From the NCBI RefSeq assembly GCF_001612805.1, contig NZ_BDBD01000018.1:434001-498000 (forward strand): a stretch of 64,000 nt of DNA. The letters run 5' to 3'. Positions 36,001 through 43,423 of the stretch are shown here, piece by piece. Position 1 is the stretch's first letter. Each line of letters begins with the position of its first letter. The DNA is from Nocardia coubleae NBRC 108252 (GTDB lineage: Bacteria; Actinomycetota; Actinomycetes; Mycobacteriales; Mycobacteriaceae). The notes beneath the pieces were generated by a model. That model ran no database searches. It saw only the letters and a program-made list of their open reading frames with translations, and was not told the DNA's origin. Both the position numbers and the translations under genes were made by a program.

Positions 36001-38352
36001 CAGACGCGCCCCCACAGCCAGCGCCCACGGTGCGTGCACCGGCGTGCCGTAGGGCGAGTGCAGCACGAGCCGCCAGTCACCGAGTTCGTCCCGGAACCGC
36101 TCGACCACCAGGGTGCGATCGGTAGGCAATTGCCCTGTCGCCGTGCGCTGTTCGTCGAGCAGCCCGACAAGATTGGCCGTCGCGTTCTGATCGAGCCCAG
36201 CTGTGCGCACCAATTCCTCGAGCCGCGCCGCAGGTTTACTCAGCTCCGCCCCGGCCCGACTGGCACCGCGTGATCGCGCCCGGCTCGACTCGACTGCGGC
36301 TGGTTGGGCTCGGCCCGCCTCGGCCCCGCCGGACAAAGTCCCTCGGGTGGGTACCTCCGCAGTCTCTCGCCGGGATCGTGCGAGCTGCGACCCGCCTTCC
36401 AGCGGAACGTCCTGTCCGGCGGTGACCTCCTTCGAATCGAGCTGGTCGCCGGGAGCCGAGACCGCTGTGCCCATGTTTGTCACGATCTGGGTCAGCTCAT
36501 CGGCGGGAACCTGACCTGCCGTGCGCACGAATTCGCCTAGCGCCGCACCTAATTCGGCGGGACGGCCCAATCCGTCGCCGTGCCAGAACGGCAACCGACC
36601 GGGCAGCCCGAACGCAGGTGACACCAGCACCCGGTCGAAGGTGATCTCCTCGATCCGCCAGCTGGTCGCACCGAGCGCGAACACATCACCGACACGGGAC
36701 TCGTAGACCATCTCCTCGTCGAGTTCCCCTACACGAGAAGCTTTCTCACCGACCATGAACACCGCGAACATCCCGCGATCGGGAATCGCGCCACCCGAGG
36801 TGACCGCCAGGCGTTGCGCACCGGGGCGCCCGGTCAGCGTGCCCGCATCGCGATCCCACACCACGCGGGGCCGCAGCTCCGCGAACTCGTCGGACGGATA
36901 CCGACCGGCGAGCAGATCGAGCACGGACTCATACGCCGAGCGGGGCAGCTGCGCGTAGCTTCCGGTCGACCGGACGACGTCGAACCAGGCGTCGACATCG
37001 AGCGGTTCCAGCGCGCAGGCGGCAACGGTCTGCTGGGCGAGGATGTCGAGCGGATGCGCGGGAATCTGGAGCAGTTCGATCTGCCCGGACAGCATGCGTT
37101 GGGCGGCGACGGTGCAATGGATGACATCGGTGCGGTGCTTGGGGAACAGCACACCCCGCGAGATCTCGCCCACCTGGTGCCCGGCCCGGCCGACCCGCTG
37201 CAACCCGCTCGCCACCGACGGCGGCGCCTCCACCTGTACGACCAGGTCGACCGCACCCATGTCGATGCCCAGCTCGAGACTGCTCGTGGCAACCACGCAC
37301 CGCAGTCGGCCGGTCTTGAGGTCGTCCTCGATGATCGCCCGCTGCTCCTTGCTCACCGACCCGTGATGGGCACGCGCCAGCAGGTGGTCGGCACCGTGGA
37401 TCACCTCGGTGGACGGCCCGAGCTGGGCGGGCGGGGCGTGCTCGGTCTCGACCGGTTCGCCGAGCTTGGCGGCGTAGGCCTCGTTGAGCCGGGCGGTCAA
37501 TCGTTCGGCGAGGCGTCGCGAGTTCGCGAACACGATCGAGGACCGATGCTCGAGCACCAGGTCGACGATGGCCTCGTCGACGTGCGGCCAGATCGAACCC
37601 GGCTGATCGGAGTCGCCGCCCGGATCGGTCATGTCCGCCACCGGCACCCGAACCGACAGGTCGAAGGTCTTCGGCGCGGGTGGCCGGACGATGGTGATCG
37701 GCGCGTCGCCGACGAGGAATCGTCCGACCTCCTCGGGCGGGCGGACGGTGGCCGACAGCCCGATGCGCTGCGCGGGCCGTTCGGTGAGCTGATCGAGCCG
37801 GGCCAGCGACAGCGCCAGGTGCGCGCCGCGTTTGGAGCCGGCGATGGCGTGTACTTCGTCGACGATCACCGTCTCGACCTCGGCGAGTGTTTCGCGGGCC
37901 GCGGAGGTGAGCAGCAGGAACAGTGATTCGGGTGTGGTGATGAGAATGTCGGGTGGGGTGCGCTGCATCGCCCGGCGCTGCGCGGGGGTGGTGTCGCCGG
38001 ATCGCACGCCCACCGAGATCTCCGGCGGGTCGAGCCCCAGCCGCTTCGCCGTCTGGGTGACTCCGACCAGCGGGGCGCGCAGGTTCCGCTCCACGTCCAC
38101 TGCCAGCGCTTTCAGTGGTGAGACATAGAGCACGGATGTCCCTCGGCGGGTACCGGGCTCGGCGGGCCCACGCTGGGCGAGCTGGTCGATCGCCCACAGG
38201 AACGCCGACAGCGTCTTGCCCGAGCCGGTCGGCGCGACGACAAGGGTGTGCTGCCCGTCGGCGATGGCCTGCCACGCGCCGAGCTGGGCCGATGTCGCCT
38301 CGGGGAAGGCGCCGTCGAACCACTGCGCGGTAGCGAGGGAAAACCGGTCCAT
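33010..38352 (-). CDS. lhr: Large ATP-dependent helicase Lhr
   Basis: A 1780-residue SF2 DNA helicase. The N-terminal helicase core has Walker A PTGSGKT at 41-47, DEVH at 165-168, TTPESL and the GRAGHQ/RVGRAGH motif VI region. A winged-helix plus beta-barrel and large C-terminal part follow (GGVPGGFALMYRVL, GGAQFSTTDTVDRL). Start MDRFSLATAQWFDG at 38352 fits the family; the longer frame upstream reads antisense to the next gene. Compared with about 1510 residues in mycobacteria (from memory), three low-complexity, Ser/Ala/Arg/Pro-rich stretches are extra, at about 635-715, 1045-1112 and 1376-1467. It acts in DNA repair with nei downstream. Confidence 0.93.
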   Translation of the reverse strand: MDRFSLATAQWFDGAFPEATSAQLGAWQAIADGQHTLVVAPTGSGKTLSAFLWAIDQLAQRGPAEPGTRRGTSVLYVSPLKALAVDVERNLRAPLVGVTQTAKRLGLDPPEISVGVRSGDTTPAQRRAMQRTPPDILITTPESLFLLLTSAARETLAEVETVIVDEVHAIAGSKRGAHLALSLARLDQLTERPAQRIGLSATVRPPEEVGRFLVGDAPITIVRPPAPKTFDLSVRVPVADMTDPGGDSDQPGSIWPHVDEAIVDLVLEHRSSIVFANSRRLAERLTARLNEAYAAKLGEPVETEHAPPAQLGPSTEVIHGADHLLARAHHGSVSKEQRAIIEDDLKTGRLRCVVATSSLELGIDMGAVDLVVQVEAPPSVASGLQRVGRAGHQVGEISRGVLFPKHRTDVIHCTVAAQRMLSGQIELLQIPAHPLDILAQQTVAACALEPLDVDAWFDVVRSTGSYAQLPRSAYESVLDLLAGRYPSDEFAELRPRVVWDRDAGTLTGRPGAQRLAVTSGGAIPDRGMFAVFMVGEKASRVGELDEEMVYESRVGDVFALGATSWRIEEITFDRVLVSPAFGLPGRLPFWHGDGLGRPAELGAALGEFVRTAGQVPADELTQIVTNMGTAVSAPGDQLDSKEVTAGQDVPLEGGSQLARSRRETAEVPTRGTLSGGAEAGRAQPAAVESSRARSRGASRAGAELSKPAARLEELVRTAGLDQNATANLVGLLDEQRTATGQLPTDRTLVVERFRDELGDWRLVLHSPYGTPVHAPWALAVGARLQEQFGIDAAPTASDDGIVVRLPDTTDQPPGAELFAFEPDEIDDIVTEQVGGSALFASRFRECAARALLLPRRDPGKRAPLWQQRQRSAQLLDVARKFPQFPILLETVRECLRDVYDLPALRDLLTRVARREIRLVEVETATPSPFANALLFSYIGQFLYDGDSPLAERRAAALALDSSLLAELLGRVELRELLDPAVLDLTERELQRLTPERHARDAEGLADLLRLLGPLTPTEAAARCVPRPGTPRAARYAAADDRAPRTIEGESATSPLDGHAGGGSGDVSSSVSGDASAGGGSSDFGSSTRSETSAEGDAVADGSAAVIGDGPRLLADSDAPAWFVELRDSRRALEVSFAGRTWWVAVEDAARLRDALGVPLPIGVPAAFIEPVPDPLGDLVGRYARTHAPFTTAAVAERFGLGTAVAVTALHRLLAEKRVVEGEFTPGAAGGEWCDAQVLRRLRRRSLAAARHEVEPVSTAAFARFLPAWQHVGSGELRGIDGVATVVEQLAGVPVPASAWESLILPMRVRDYSPAMLDELMATGEVIWSGHGAITARDGWIALHLAEQAPVTLPPPDDIDPTDVQLDLLIALGADIEPRPQTRRSSGSTKPADDAHHNSSAPRRPDAVDIDADRSNLGETSRTSTSDFPDAPNTSGPDQARPPKRTGQLGGAGYAEAIDLDGPAGGEDRRIPANVSGGGAYFFRQLSDATGLLDDKVVGEALWQLVWAGYVSGDTFAPVRALLSGTARSTTAHRTPRRAPRARAYLPRPSMPTRSGPPNLAGRWSILPERVRDNTVRAHATADQLIERYGVLTRGSVQNEGVPGGFALMYRVLTEFEDRGRCRRGYFVDTLGGAQFSTTDTVDRLRSFDTDRDNNRAGVAVALAACDPANPYGAALPWPKGDADSGHRPGRKAGALVVLVGGELVLYVERGGKTLLSFTEDIGLRRTAAVALAQLVTDRRVDGLVIDRINGETVHGHTFVDVLVEAGFSMTPRGLRLRRQV

Positions 38353-38485
38353 GAGATTCAGTGTGCACCCACCCACCGACAGGTTCCGCGATCCGCGCGC
38401 CGCCCGCGACCAGCGTCGATGCCACGGCAGGCGAAGACCCCCCGGTCGGGGCGGGGCGAGGGTGTGGCCCGGAACACGCCCGCCG

Positions 38486-38491
38486 TACCCT
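38486..38491 (+). promoter_or_regulatory. -10-like element for the histidine phosphatase-like gene
   Basis: TACCCT lies eight bases before GTG 38500. The same hexamer precedes the lat start. Likely leaderless. Confidence 0.4.
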
Positions 38492-38499
38492 GGTCCATC

Positions 38500-39042
38500 G
38501 TGCAGACGGTGCTGAGAGTCGACCTCGTCGGCCACGGCCTCACCGAGGCGGTACGTAAGGCGCGTTTCCCGGTCGACGAATCCCTGGACAAGGCGGGCCT
38601 CGCCGCGCTGGAGACGTGCTCGCCGCTGACCGGAGCGCAGGTGCGGACGGGCCCGGAACGTCGGGTGCGCGAGACCGCCGAGGTGCTCGGGCTGGTGGGC
38701 GAGCGGGACGAGCGACTACGTGACCTGGACGCGGGGGCGTGGCGGGGTACCGAGATGAGCAGGCTCCCGCAGGATCAGCTGTTCGCCTGGCTCACCGATC
38801 CGGAATTCCGTGGGCACGGTGGTGAGTCGGTGACCGACCTGGTGGAGCGGGTGCGGTTCTGGCTGGCCGAGATAGCGACGGCGGGTGTGGATACCGTCGC
38901 GGTGACACATCCCTCGGTGATCCGCGCGGCGCTGCTGGTCGTCCTCGACGCGCCGCCGAAGTCCTTCTGGCGCATCGATGTTCAGCCGGCGAGCGTCACC
39001 CGGCTGCATTTCCGCGGCAATTGGACGTTGCGACTGGGATGA
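38500..39042 (+). CDS. Histidine phosphatase family protein, atypical
   Basis: A 180-residue phosphoglycerate-mutase-like protein. The usual R-H-G active-site triad is altered: LRVDLVGHGLTEAVRKARF has Gly11-His12-Gly13, so the first catalytic Arg is missing. The second half is intact in part: TGPERRVRETAEVLG and DTVAVTHPSVIRAALL with the second His. The start GTG 38500 lies after a leaderless-type element; GTG 38509 is an alternative. Such members with a non-Arg residue before the His occur in actinobacteria; catalytic activity is uncertain. Confidence 0.75.
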   Translation: MQTVLRVDLVGHGLTEAVRKARFPVDESLDKAGLAALETCSPLTGAQVRTGPERRVRETAEVLGLVGERDERLRDLDAGAWRGTEMSRLPQDQLFAWLTDPEFRGHGGESVTDLVERVRFWLAEIATAGVDTVAVTHPSVIRAALLVVLDAPPKSFWRIDVQPASVTRLHFRGNWTLRLG

Positions 39043-39046
39043 ACGA

Positions 39047-39080
39047 CGAAAGCCCCGGAGTCGAAACTCCGGGGCTTTCG
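39047..39080. terminator. 15-bp perfect hairpin terminator, between phosphatase gene and tRNA
   Basis: Arms 39047-39061 and 39066-39080 pair perfectly around CGAA. It can end both the plus-strand phosphatase-like gene and the minus-strand tRNA. Confidence 0.85.
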
Positions 39081-39082
39081 GG

Positions 39083-39159
39083 TGGTAGCGGGAACAGGAT
39101 TTGAACCTGCGACCTCTGGGTTATGAGCCCAGCGAGCTACCGAGCTGCTCCATCCCGCG
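39083..39159 (-). tRNA. Initiator tRNA-fMet (CAT anticodon), CCA encoded
   Basis: The minus-strand RNA starts CGCGGGATGGAGCAGCTCGG and ends CCGCTACCA, 77 nt including an encoded CCA. The anticodon loop is CTCATAA within a stem of CTGGG/CCCAG, giving the three G-C pairs of initiator tRNAs. The C1-U72 mismatch in the acceptor stem also marks an initiator rather than an elongator. T-arm is GCAGG-TTCAAAT-CCTGT. Confidence 0.95.
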
Positions 39160-39212
39160 TTGCATTCACTACTGTACACGCGGGGTGGCCGAAGGCGAAA
39201 TCGCCGCTGTGA

Positions 39213-40736
39213 TCAGCCGAAATGGATGCCCTGGGCGAGGGGGAGTTCGGTGGAGTAGTTGATCGTGTTGGTCGCCCGGCGCATGTAGGCCTTCCAGGAA
39301 TCGGACCCGGATTCGCGCCCGCCGCCGGTGTTCTTCTCCCCGCCGAACGCGCCGCCGATCTCCGCGCCGGAGGTGCCGATATTGACATTCGCGATGCCGC
39401 AATCGGATCCGGCGATGAACTGTTCGGCCTCGCGCTGGTCGAGGGTGAAGATGGCCGAGGAAAGACCCTGGGTCACACCGTTGTTCAGTGCGATGGCCTC
39501 GTCGAGGTCGTCGTAGGTGAGCACGTACAGGATCGGTGCGAAGGTCTCCTCGCGCACCAGTTCGGTCTGTGCGGGCATGCGCACGAGCGCGGGCCGCACG
39601 TAGTATGCCTCCGACCCGATCAGCTCCACCCGCTCACCGCCGCAGACGATTTCGCCACCCTCGTCCTTCGCGCGCAGCAGCGCCGCCTGCATGGCGGTGT
39701 AGGCGCGTTCGTTGATGAGCGGACCGACGAGCACACCGTCGTCGAGTGGATTGCCAACGGGCAGTTGGCTGTACGCCGACGACAGCCGCTCGACGAGCTG
39801 ATCGGCGATCGAGCTGTGCACGATCAACCTGCGCAGCGTGGTGCATCGCTGACCCGCCGTGCCCGCCGCCGCGAACACGATCCCGCGCACCGCGAGCTCC
39901 AGATCAGCACTCGGCGCCACGATCGCGGCATTGTTGCCACCGAGCTCGAGCAGGCACCGCCCGAACCTGGCCGCCACCCGTGGCGCGACGATGCCACCCA
40001 TCCGCACCGACCCGGTCGCGCTCAGCAGCGCCACCCGTGGGTCGTCGACGAGCGCCTCGCCGACGGTGGCGTCACCCTGGACCAGCTGGTGCACTTGCGG
40101 ATCCGCGCCCACCTCGAGCGCGGCCCGGCGCAGCAGCGTGTGACAGGCCAGCGCGGTGAGCGGGGTCGTCTCCGACGGCTTCCACACCACCGTGTCACCA
40201 CAGACCAGCGCGATGGCGGTGTTCCACGCCCACACCGCGACCGGGAAGTTGAACGCCGAGATCACCCCGACAACCCCGAGCGGATGCCAGGTCTCCATGA
40301 GCCGATGCCCTGGTCGCTCGGACGGCATGGTCGCGCCGTAGAGCTGGCGAGACAGGCCGATCGCGAACTCGCAGACGTCGATCATCTCCTGCACCTCGCC
40401 GAGGGCTTCGGCGCCGATCTTGCCCGCCTCGAGTGTGACCAGCTCGGCCAGCTCGTCCTGATGGGCGACCAGCAACGCCGACAATCTGCGCACCAGCGCC
40501 GCGCGCACCGGGGCGGGGACCGTGCGCCACGATTCGAACGCGTCGGCCGCGCGACCGATCGCGGCATCCACGTCGGCCGTGGTGTCGGGAGTGAGCGGGA
40601 GCAGGACACCGCCGGAGATCGGGGTGCGCGCGAGCAGGACGCCCGGCTCGGGCACGTCGGCGCCGAGGCCGTGCAGCAGGGCCCGCGCGCGCAGCGAGAG
40701 CTGTTCGGAGAAATGCTCGGTCACGGTGTGCGTCAT
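39213..40736 (-). CDS. pcd: Piperideine-6-carboxylate/aminoadipate-semialdehyde dehydrogenase
   Basis: A 507-residue aldehyde dehydrogenase. The NAD-binding VWKPSETTPLTA, the catalytic Glu in CLLELGGNNAA and nucleophile Cys at about residue 298 (GTAGQRCTT) are present, as is the antiquitin-like NIGTSGAEIGGAFGGEKNTGGGRESGSD. It oxidises the semialdehyde made by Lat to L-alpha-aminoadipate. ATG 40736 is taken; a GTG one codon earlier is possible. It is divergent from lrpA, with lat two genes away, as in M. tuberculosis. Confidence 0.9.
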   Translation of the reverse strand: MTHTVTEHFSEQLSLRARALLHGLGADVPEPGVLLARTPISGGVLLPLTPDTTADVDAAIGRAADAFESWRTVPAPVRAALVRRLSALLVAHQDELAELVTLEAGKIGAEALGEVQEMIDVCEFAIGLSRQLYGATMPSERPGHRLMETWHPLGVVGVISAFNFPVAVWAWNTAIALVCGDTVVWKPSETTPLTALACHTLLRRAALEVGADPQVHQLVQGDATVGEALVDDPRVALLSATGSVRMGGIVAPRVAARFGRCLLELGGNNAAIVAPSADLELAVRGIVFAAAGTAGQRCTTLRRLIVHSSIADQLVERLSSAYSQLPVGNPLDDGVLVGPLINERAYTAMQAALLRAKDEGGEIVCGGERVELIGSEAYYVRPALVRMPAQTELVREETFAPILYVLTYDDLDEAIALNNGVTQGLSSAIFTLDQREAEQFIAGSDCGIANVNIGTSGAEIGGAFGGEKNTGGGRESGSDSWKAYMRRATNTINYSTELPLAQGIHFG

Positions 40737-40837
40737 CACTGTTCACCTTCTGCTGTTGGTACGACTCACGGAAAAGTTCGCTCGGATTTCGGAGGAGAAC
40801 AGAAAGAAGTCTTCCCCGCGCAACCCCCGGCCTGCGT

Positions 40838-40843
40838 TAGCCT
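40838..40843 (+). promoter_or_regulatory. -10 element for leaderless lrpA
   Basis: TAGCCT lies six bases before ATG 40850 with no ribosome binding site. Leaderless start likely. Confidence 0.5.
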
Positions 40844-40849
40844 TCGCTG

Positions 40850-41302
40850 ATGGCGGATACACCGGCTAGACCCCAGCTCGACGATATCGACCGGCTCCTG
40901 ATCAGGGAGCTGATGAACGACGGGCGCGCCACCCTGTCGAATCTGGCGGAGAAGGCCAGCCTCTCGGTGTCGGCGGTGCAGTCACGGGTGCGCAGGCTCG
41001 AGGCGCGCGGCGTGATCCGCGGATACACGGCCAACGTCGACCCCGAAGCGCTCGGGCACCTGCTGTCGGCATTCGTCGCGATCACTCCTCTCGACCCGTC
41101 CCAGCCCGATGACGCGCCCGCGTTGCTGCAGCACGTTCCCGGCATCGAGGCGTGCCACTCGGTGGCGGGCGAGGAGAGCTACGTCCTGCTGGTTCGGGTG
41201 GCCTCACCCCGGCATCTCGAACAGCTGCTGCAGGAGATCCGGGCCACCGCCAACGTGCGGACGCGCAGCACCATCATCCTGCAGACATTCTACGACAGGT
41301 AA
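40850..41302 (+). CDS. lrpA: Lrp/AsnC family regulator LrpA
   Basis: A 150-residue feast/famine regulator. N-terminal winged helix IDRLLIRELMNDGRATLSNLAEKASLSVSAVQSRVRRLEARGVI, then the RAM ligand-binding domain (HVPGIEACHSVAGEESYVLLVRVAS). It is set between divergent pcd and downstream lat, so it probably senses lysine or another amino acid and controls both. The 64-base gap before lat is AT-rich (attaatccgtcattccgtgg) with repeated TTCCGT units that could be binding sites. In mycobacteria LrpA regulates lat during starvation. Confidence 0.92.
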   Translation: MADTPARPQLDDIDRLLIRELMNDGRATLSNLAEKASLSVSAVQSRVRRLEARGVIRGYTANVDPEALGHLLSAFVAITPLDPSQPDDAPALLQHVPGIEACHSVAGEESYVLLVRVASPRHLEQLLQEIRATANVRTRSTIILQTFYDR

Positions 41303-41354
41303 CGATTCTTCGTAATTAATCCGTCATTCCGTGGATGTTCCGTAAATAGTTGCG

Positions 41355-41360
41355 TACCCT
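41355..41360 (+). promoter_or_regulatory. -10 element for leaderless lat
   Basis: TACCCT lies six bases before GTG 41367, preceded by AT-rich DNA with two TTCCGT repeats, possible LrpA sites. Confidence 0.45.
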
Positions 41361-41366
41361 CGGGTC

Positions 41367-42707
41367 GTGACCATCGAACTGGAGCGCCCCGGCGCGGCGG
41401 TCACCCCCGCCAACCGGGTCCACGAAATCCTGTCCTCGCACATCCTCGCGGACGGCTTCGACCTTGTGCTCGATCTGCACAAGTCCCACGGCCGCACGCT
41501 CATCGACGAACGCGACGGCACCGCCTATCTCGACATGTTCGGCTTCTTCGCCTCCAACGCCCTCGGCATGAACCATCCGGCGCTCGCTCGCGACGAGCGC
41601 TTCCGCGCCGAACTGGCCACCGCCGCGGTGAACAAGCCGAGCAATTCCGACGTCTACACCGTCGAGATGGCCCGCTTCGTCGACACTTTCGCCCGCGTGC
41701 TCGGTGATCCGCGGCTACCGCACCTGTTCTTCGTCGACGGTGGTGCGCTCGCGGTGGAGAACGCGCTCAAGGTGGCCTTCGACTGGAAGAGCAGGCACAA
41801 CGAATCCCACGGCCGCTCACCGGAACTCGGCACCCAGGTGCTGCACCTGACCGGCGCCTTCCATGGGCGCAGCGGCTACACCATGTCGCTGACGAACACC
41901 GATCCGGTCAAGACCGCGCGCTTCCCCAAGTTCGACTGGCCACGCCTGGACACCCCGCACACCTTCGCGGGCGAGGACCTCGACGCGCTCGAAGCCGAAA
42001 CCCTCGCTCAGGCCGCCCGCGCGTTCGCCGACCGTCCGCACGACATCGCCTGTTTCATCGCCGAACCCATTCAGGGCGAGGGCGGTGACCGGCATCTGCG
42101 GCCGCGGTTCCTGGCCGCGATGCAGCGGTTGTGCCACGACAACGACGCCCTGTTCGTCCTCGACGAGGTGCAGACCGGTGTCGGACTCACCGGTACCACC
42201 TGGGCCTACCAGCAATTGGATGTCGCTCCGGATGTGGTGGCGTTCGGGAAGAAGACCCAGGTCTGCGGCATCATGGCGGGCGGCCGGGTCGACGAGGTTC
42301 CCGACAATGTCTTCCGGGTGAGTTCGCGGCTCAACTCCACGTGGGGTGGCAACCTCACCGACATGGTGCGCGCGCGTCGCATTCTCGAAGTGCTGGAACA
42401 GGATCGGGTGATCGACAAGGTCGGCCCCCTCGGCCGGTACCTGCTCGATCAGCTCGGTCAGCTCGCCGCCGCGTACCCGGAAATGGTGAGCGAGGTGCGT
42501 GGGCGTGGGCTGATGTGCGCGATCACCCTTGCCACGCCGCAACTGCGGGACCGGGTGGTGACGGCCCTGCGCGAGCGTGAACACGTGCTGCTGCTGGGGA
42601 CCGGCGAGCGCGGAATCCGGTTCCGTCCGGCACTCACCGTCACCGAAGCGGAACTGGGCAAGGTTGTGGACGCCCTCGACCGGGTACTCGCGACCATCGT
42701 GGAATGA
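41367..42707 (+). CDS. lat: L-lysine 6-aminotransferase
   Basis: Class III PLP aminotransferase of 446 residues that moves the epsilon-amino group of lysine to 2-oxoglutarate, giving aminoadipate semialdehyde (cyclising to piperideine-6-carboxylate) and glutamate. FIAEPIQGEGGDRHLR, DEVQTGVGLTGTTWAYQQL and the PLP lysine in AFGKKTQVCGIMAGG (residue 295 or 296) match Lat. GTG 41367 follows a leaderless-type -10. With pcd it forms a two-step route to alpha-aminoadipate, which in some Nocardia and Streptomyces feeds cephamycin; no beta-lactam genes are seen in this window, so a persistence or catabolic role is more likely. Confidence 0.93.
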   Translation: MTIELERPGAAVTPANRVHEILSSHILADGFDLVLDLHKSHGRTLIDERDGTAYLDMFGFFASNALGMNHPALARDERFRAELATAAVNKPSNSDVYTVEMARFVDTFARVLGDPRLPHLFFVDGGALAVENALKVAFDWKSRHNESHGRSPELGTQVLHLTGAFHGRSGYTMSLTNTDPVKTARFPKFDWPRLDTPHTFAGEDLDALEAETLAQAARAFADRPHDIACFIAEPIQGEGGDRHLRPRFLAAMQRLCHDNDALFVLDEVQTGVGLTGTTWAYQQLDVAPDVVAFGKKTQVCGIMAGGRVDEVPDNVFRVSSRLNSTWGGNLTDMVRARRILEVLEQDRVIDKVGPLGRYLLDQLGQLAAAYPEMVSEVRGRGLMCAITLATPQLRDRVVTALREREHVLLLGTGERGIRFRPALTVTEAELGKVVDALDRVLATIVE

Positions 42708-42752
42708 CGGTAAACCTGTTGAGAGGAACCGGATTCGGTGCCGCCGGGTATT

Positions 42753-42766
42753 TGACCGAACGGTCA
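42753..42766. promoter_or_regulatory. TetR-type palindromic operator candidate
   Basis: TGACCGAACGGTCA has perfect 6-base arms with AA in the centre, a pattern often bound by TetR-family regulators. It sits 63 bases before the small secreted protein gene. No TetR gene adjoins it; two occur elsewhere in the window. Confidence 0.5.
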
Positions 42767-42828
42767 GATATGCCAGACTCGTCTTCCGAGCGAACAACTC
42801 GATCGACAACTACCGAACAGGACTCTCG

Positions 42829-43023
42829 ATGAAGAAGCTCGTTGCTGTCAGCGCTGTGATCGCCGGCCTCGCCCTCCCCGTCACGACCGCGAACGCGGTG
42901 ACCGGACCCGATACCGCCCCCGCCGCGACCCAGGTCGGGTCCTCGACGGGCGACATCTTCTCGGCGGTATGCGAATTCCTCAACGGCGGCTGGGCAGGCC
43001 GGCCCAAGCCCTGCGTCTACTGA
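42829..43023 (+). CDS. Small secreted protein
   Basis: A 64-residue precursor. Signal peptide MKKLVAVSAVIAGLALPVTTANA is clear, with cleavage after ANA giving about 41 mature residues (VTGPDTAPAATQVGSSTGDI...). Two cysteines (VCEFLNGG, KPCVY) could form a disulfide. Start ATG 42829 has AGGA seven bases upstream. A palindrome at 42753-42766 lies in its upstream region. Function unknown. Confidence 0.75.
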   Translation: MKKLVAVSAVIAGLALPVTTANAVTGPDTAPAATQVGSSTGDIFSAVCEFLNGGWAGRPKPCVY

Positions 43024-43045
43024 CGGGACCCGACACCGGAGGGGC

Positions 43046-43402
43046 TCAGCCCAATTCGGGGCTGAGCCGCGGCGTGAGGGCGAGGGCGCCTGCGACGAAA
43101 CGGGTCACCGATTCGACGCCGGTGGCCAGGGCGTCGGCGAATCCGTCGCGCGCCCAACCGGTGATCAGGGCGGTGCCGTCCGCGTCGGGGGTGACGCCGA
43201 TCTCGGCGATCATCTCCGCCGTGGTCGGCACGCACACCGCCCACGACAGATGCGATTCGTCCGCCCAGCCGCTGTCGCGGCGGGCGATGTAATCGGGGTC
43301 GACGATGCCTGCTTCGGCGAGCGCGGGCCGGTCATCGATGCGGTCGTCGGCGCGCAGGGCACGCAGATACCAGGAGCCTGCGTTGATCTCGATCGGTTCC
43401 AC
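43046..43402 (-). CDS. Hypothetical protein, GNAT-like fragment possible
   Basis: A 118-residue protein starting GTG 43402 (TAGGCT six bases upstream on the minus strand, leaderless type). It begins MEPIEINAGSWYLRALRADDRIDDRPAL, which recalls N-termini of some actinobacterial GNAT acetyltransferases; WAVCVPTTAEMIAEIGVTPD also fits that pattern. The acetyl-CoA binding part of such proteins is not seen, so it may be truncated or another family. Low-confidence functional guess, good coding signal. Confidence 0.6.
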   Translation of the reverse strand: MEPIEINAGSWYLRALRADDRIDDRPALAEAGIVDPDYIARRDSGWADESHLSWAVCVPTTAEMIAEIGVTPDADGTALITGWARDGFADALATGVESVTRFVAGALALTPRLSPELG

Positions 43403-43408
43403 GGGCCG

Positions 43409-43414
43409 AGCCTA
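43409..43414 (-). promoter_or_regulatory. -10-like element for the 43402 gene
   Basis: Minus-strand TAGGCT, six bases before GTG 43402. Leaderless type. Confidence 0.4.
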
Positions 43415-43423
43415 GCCGGGGCG

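Noticed and set aside
38248-38500. N-terminal extension of the histidine phosphatase-like gene
   Set aside because: This stretch lies antisense to the start of lhr and shows no family similarity; GTG 38500 with a -10 element is better.
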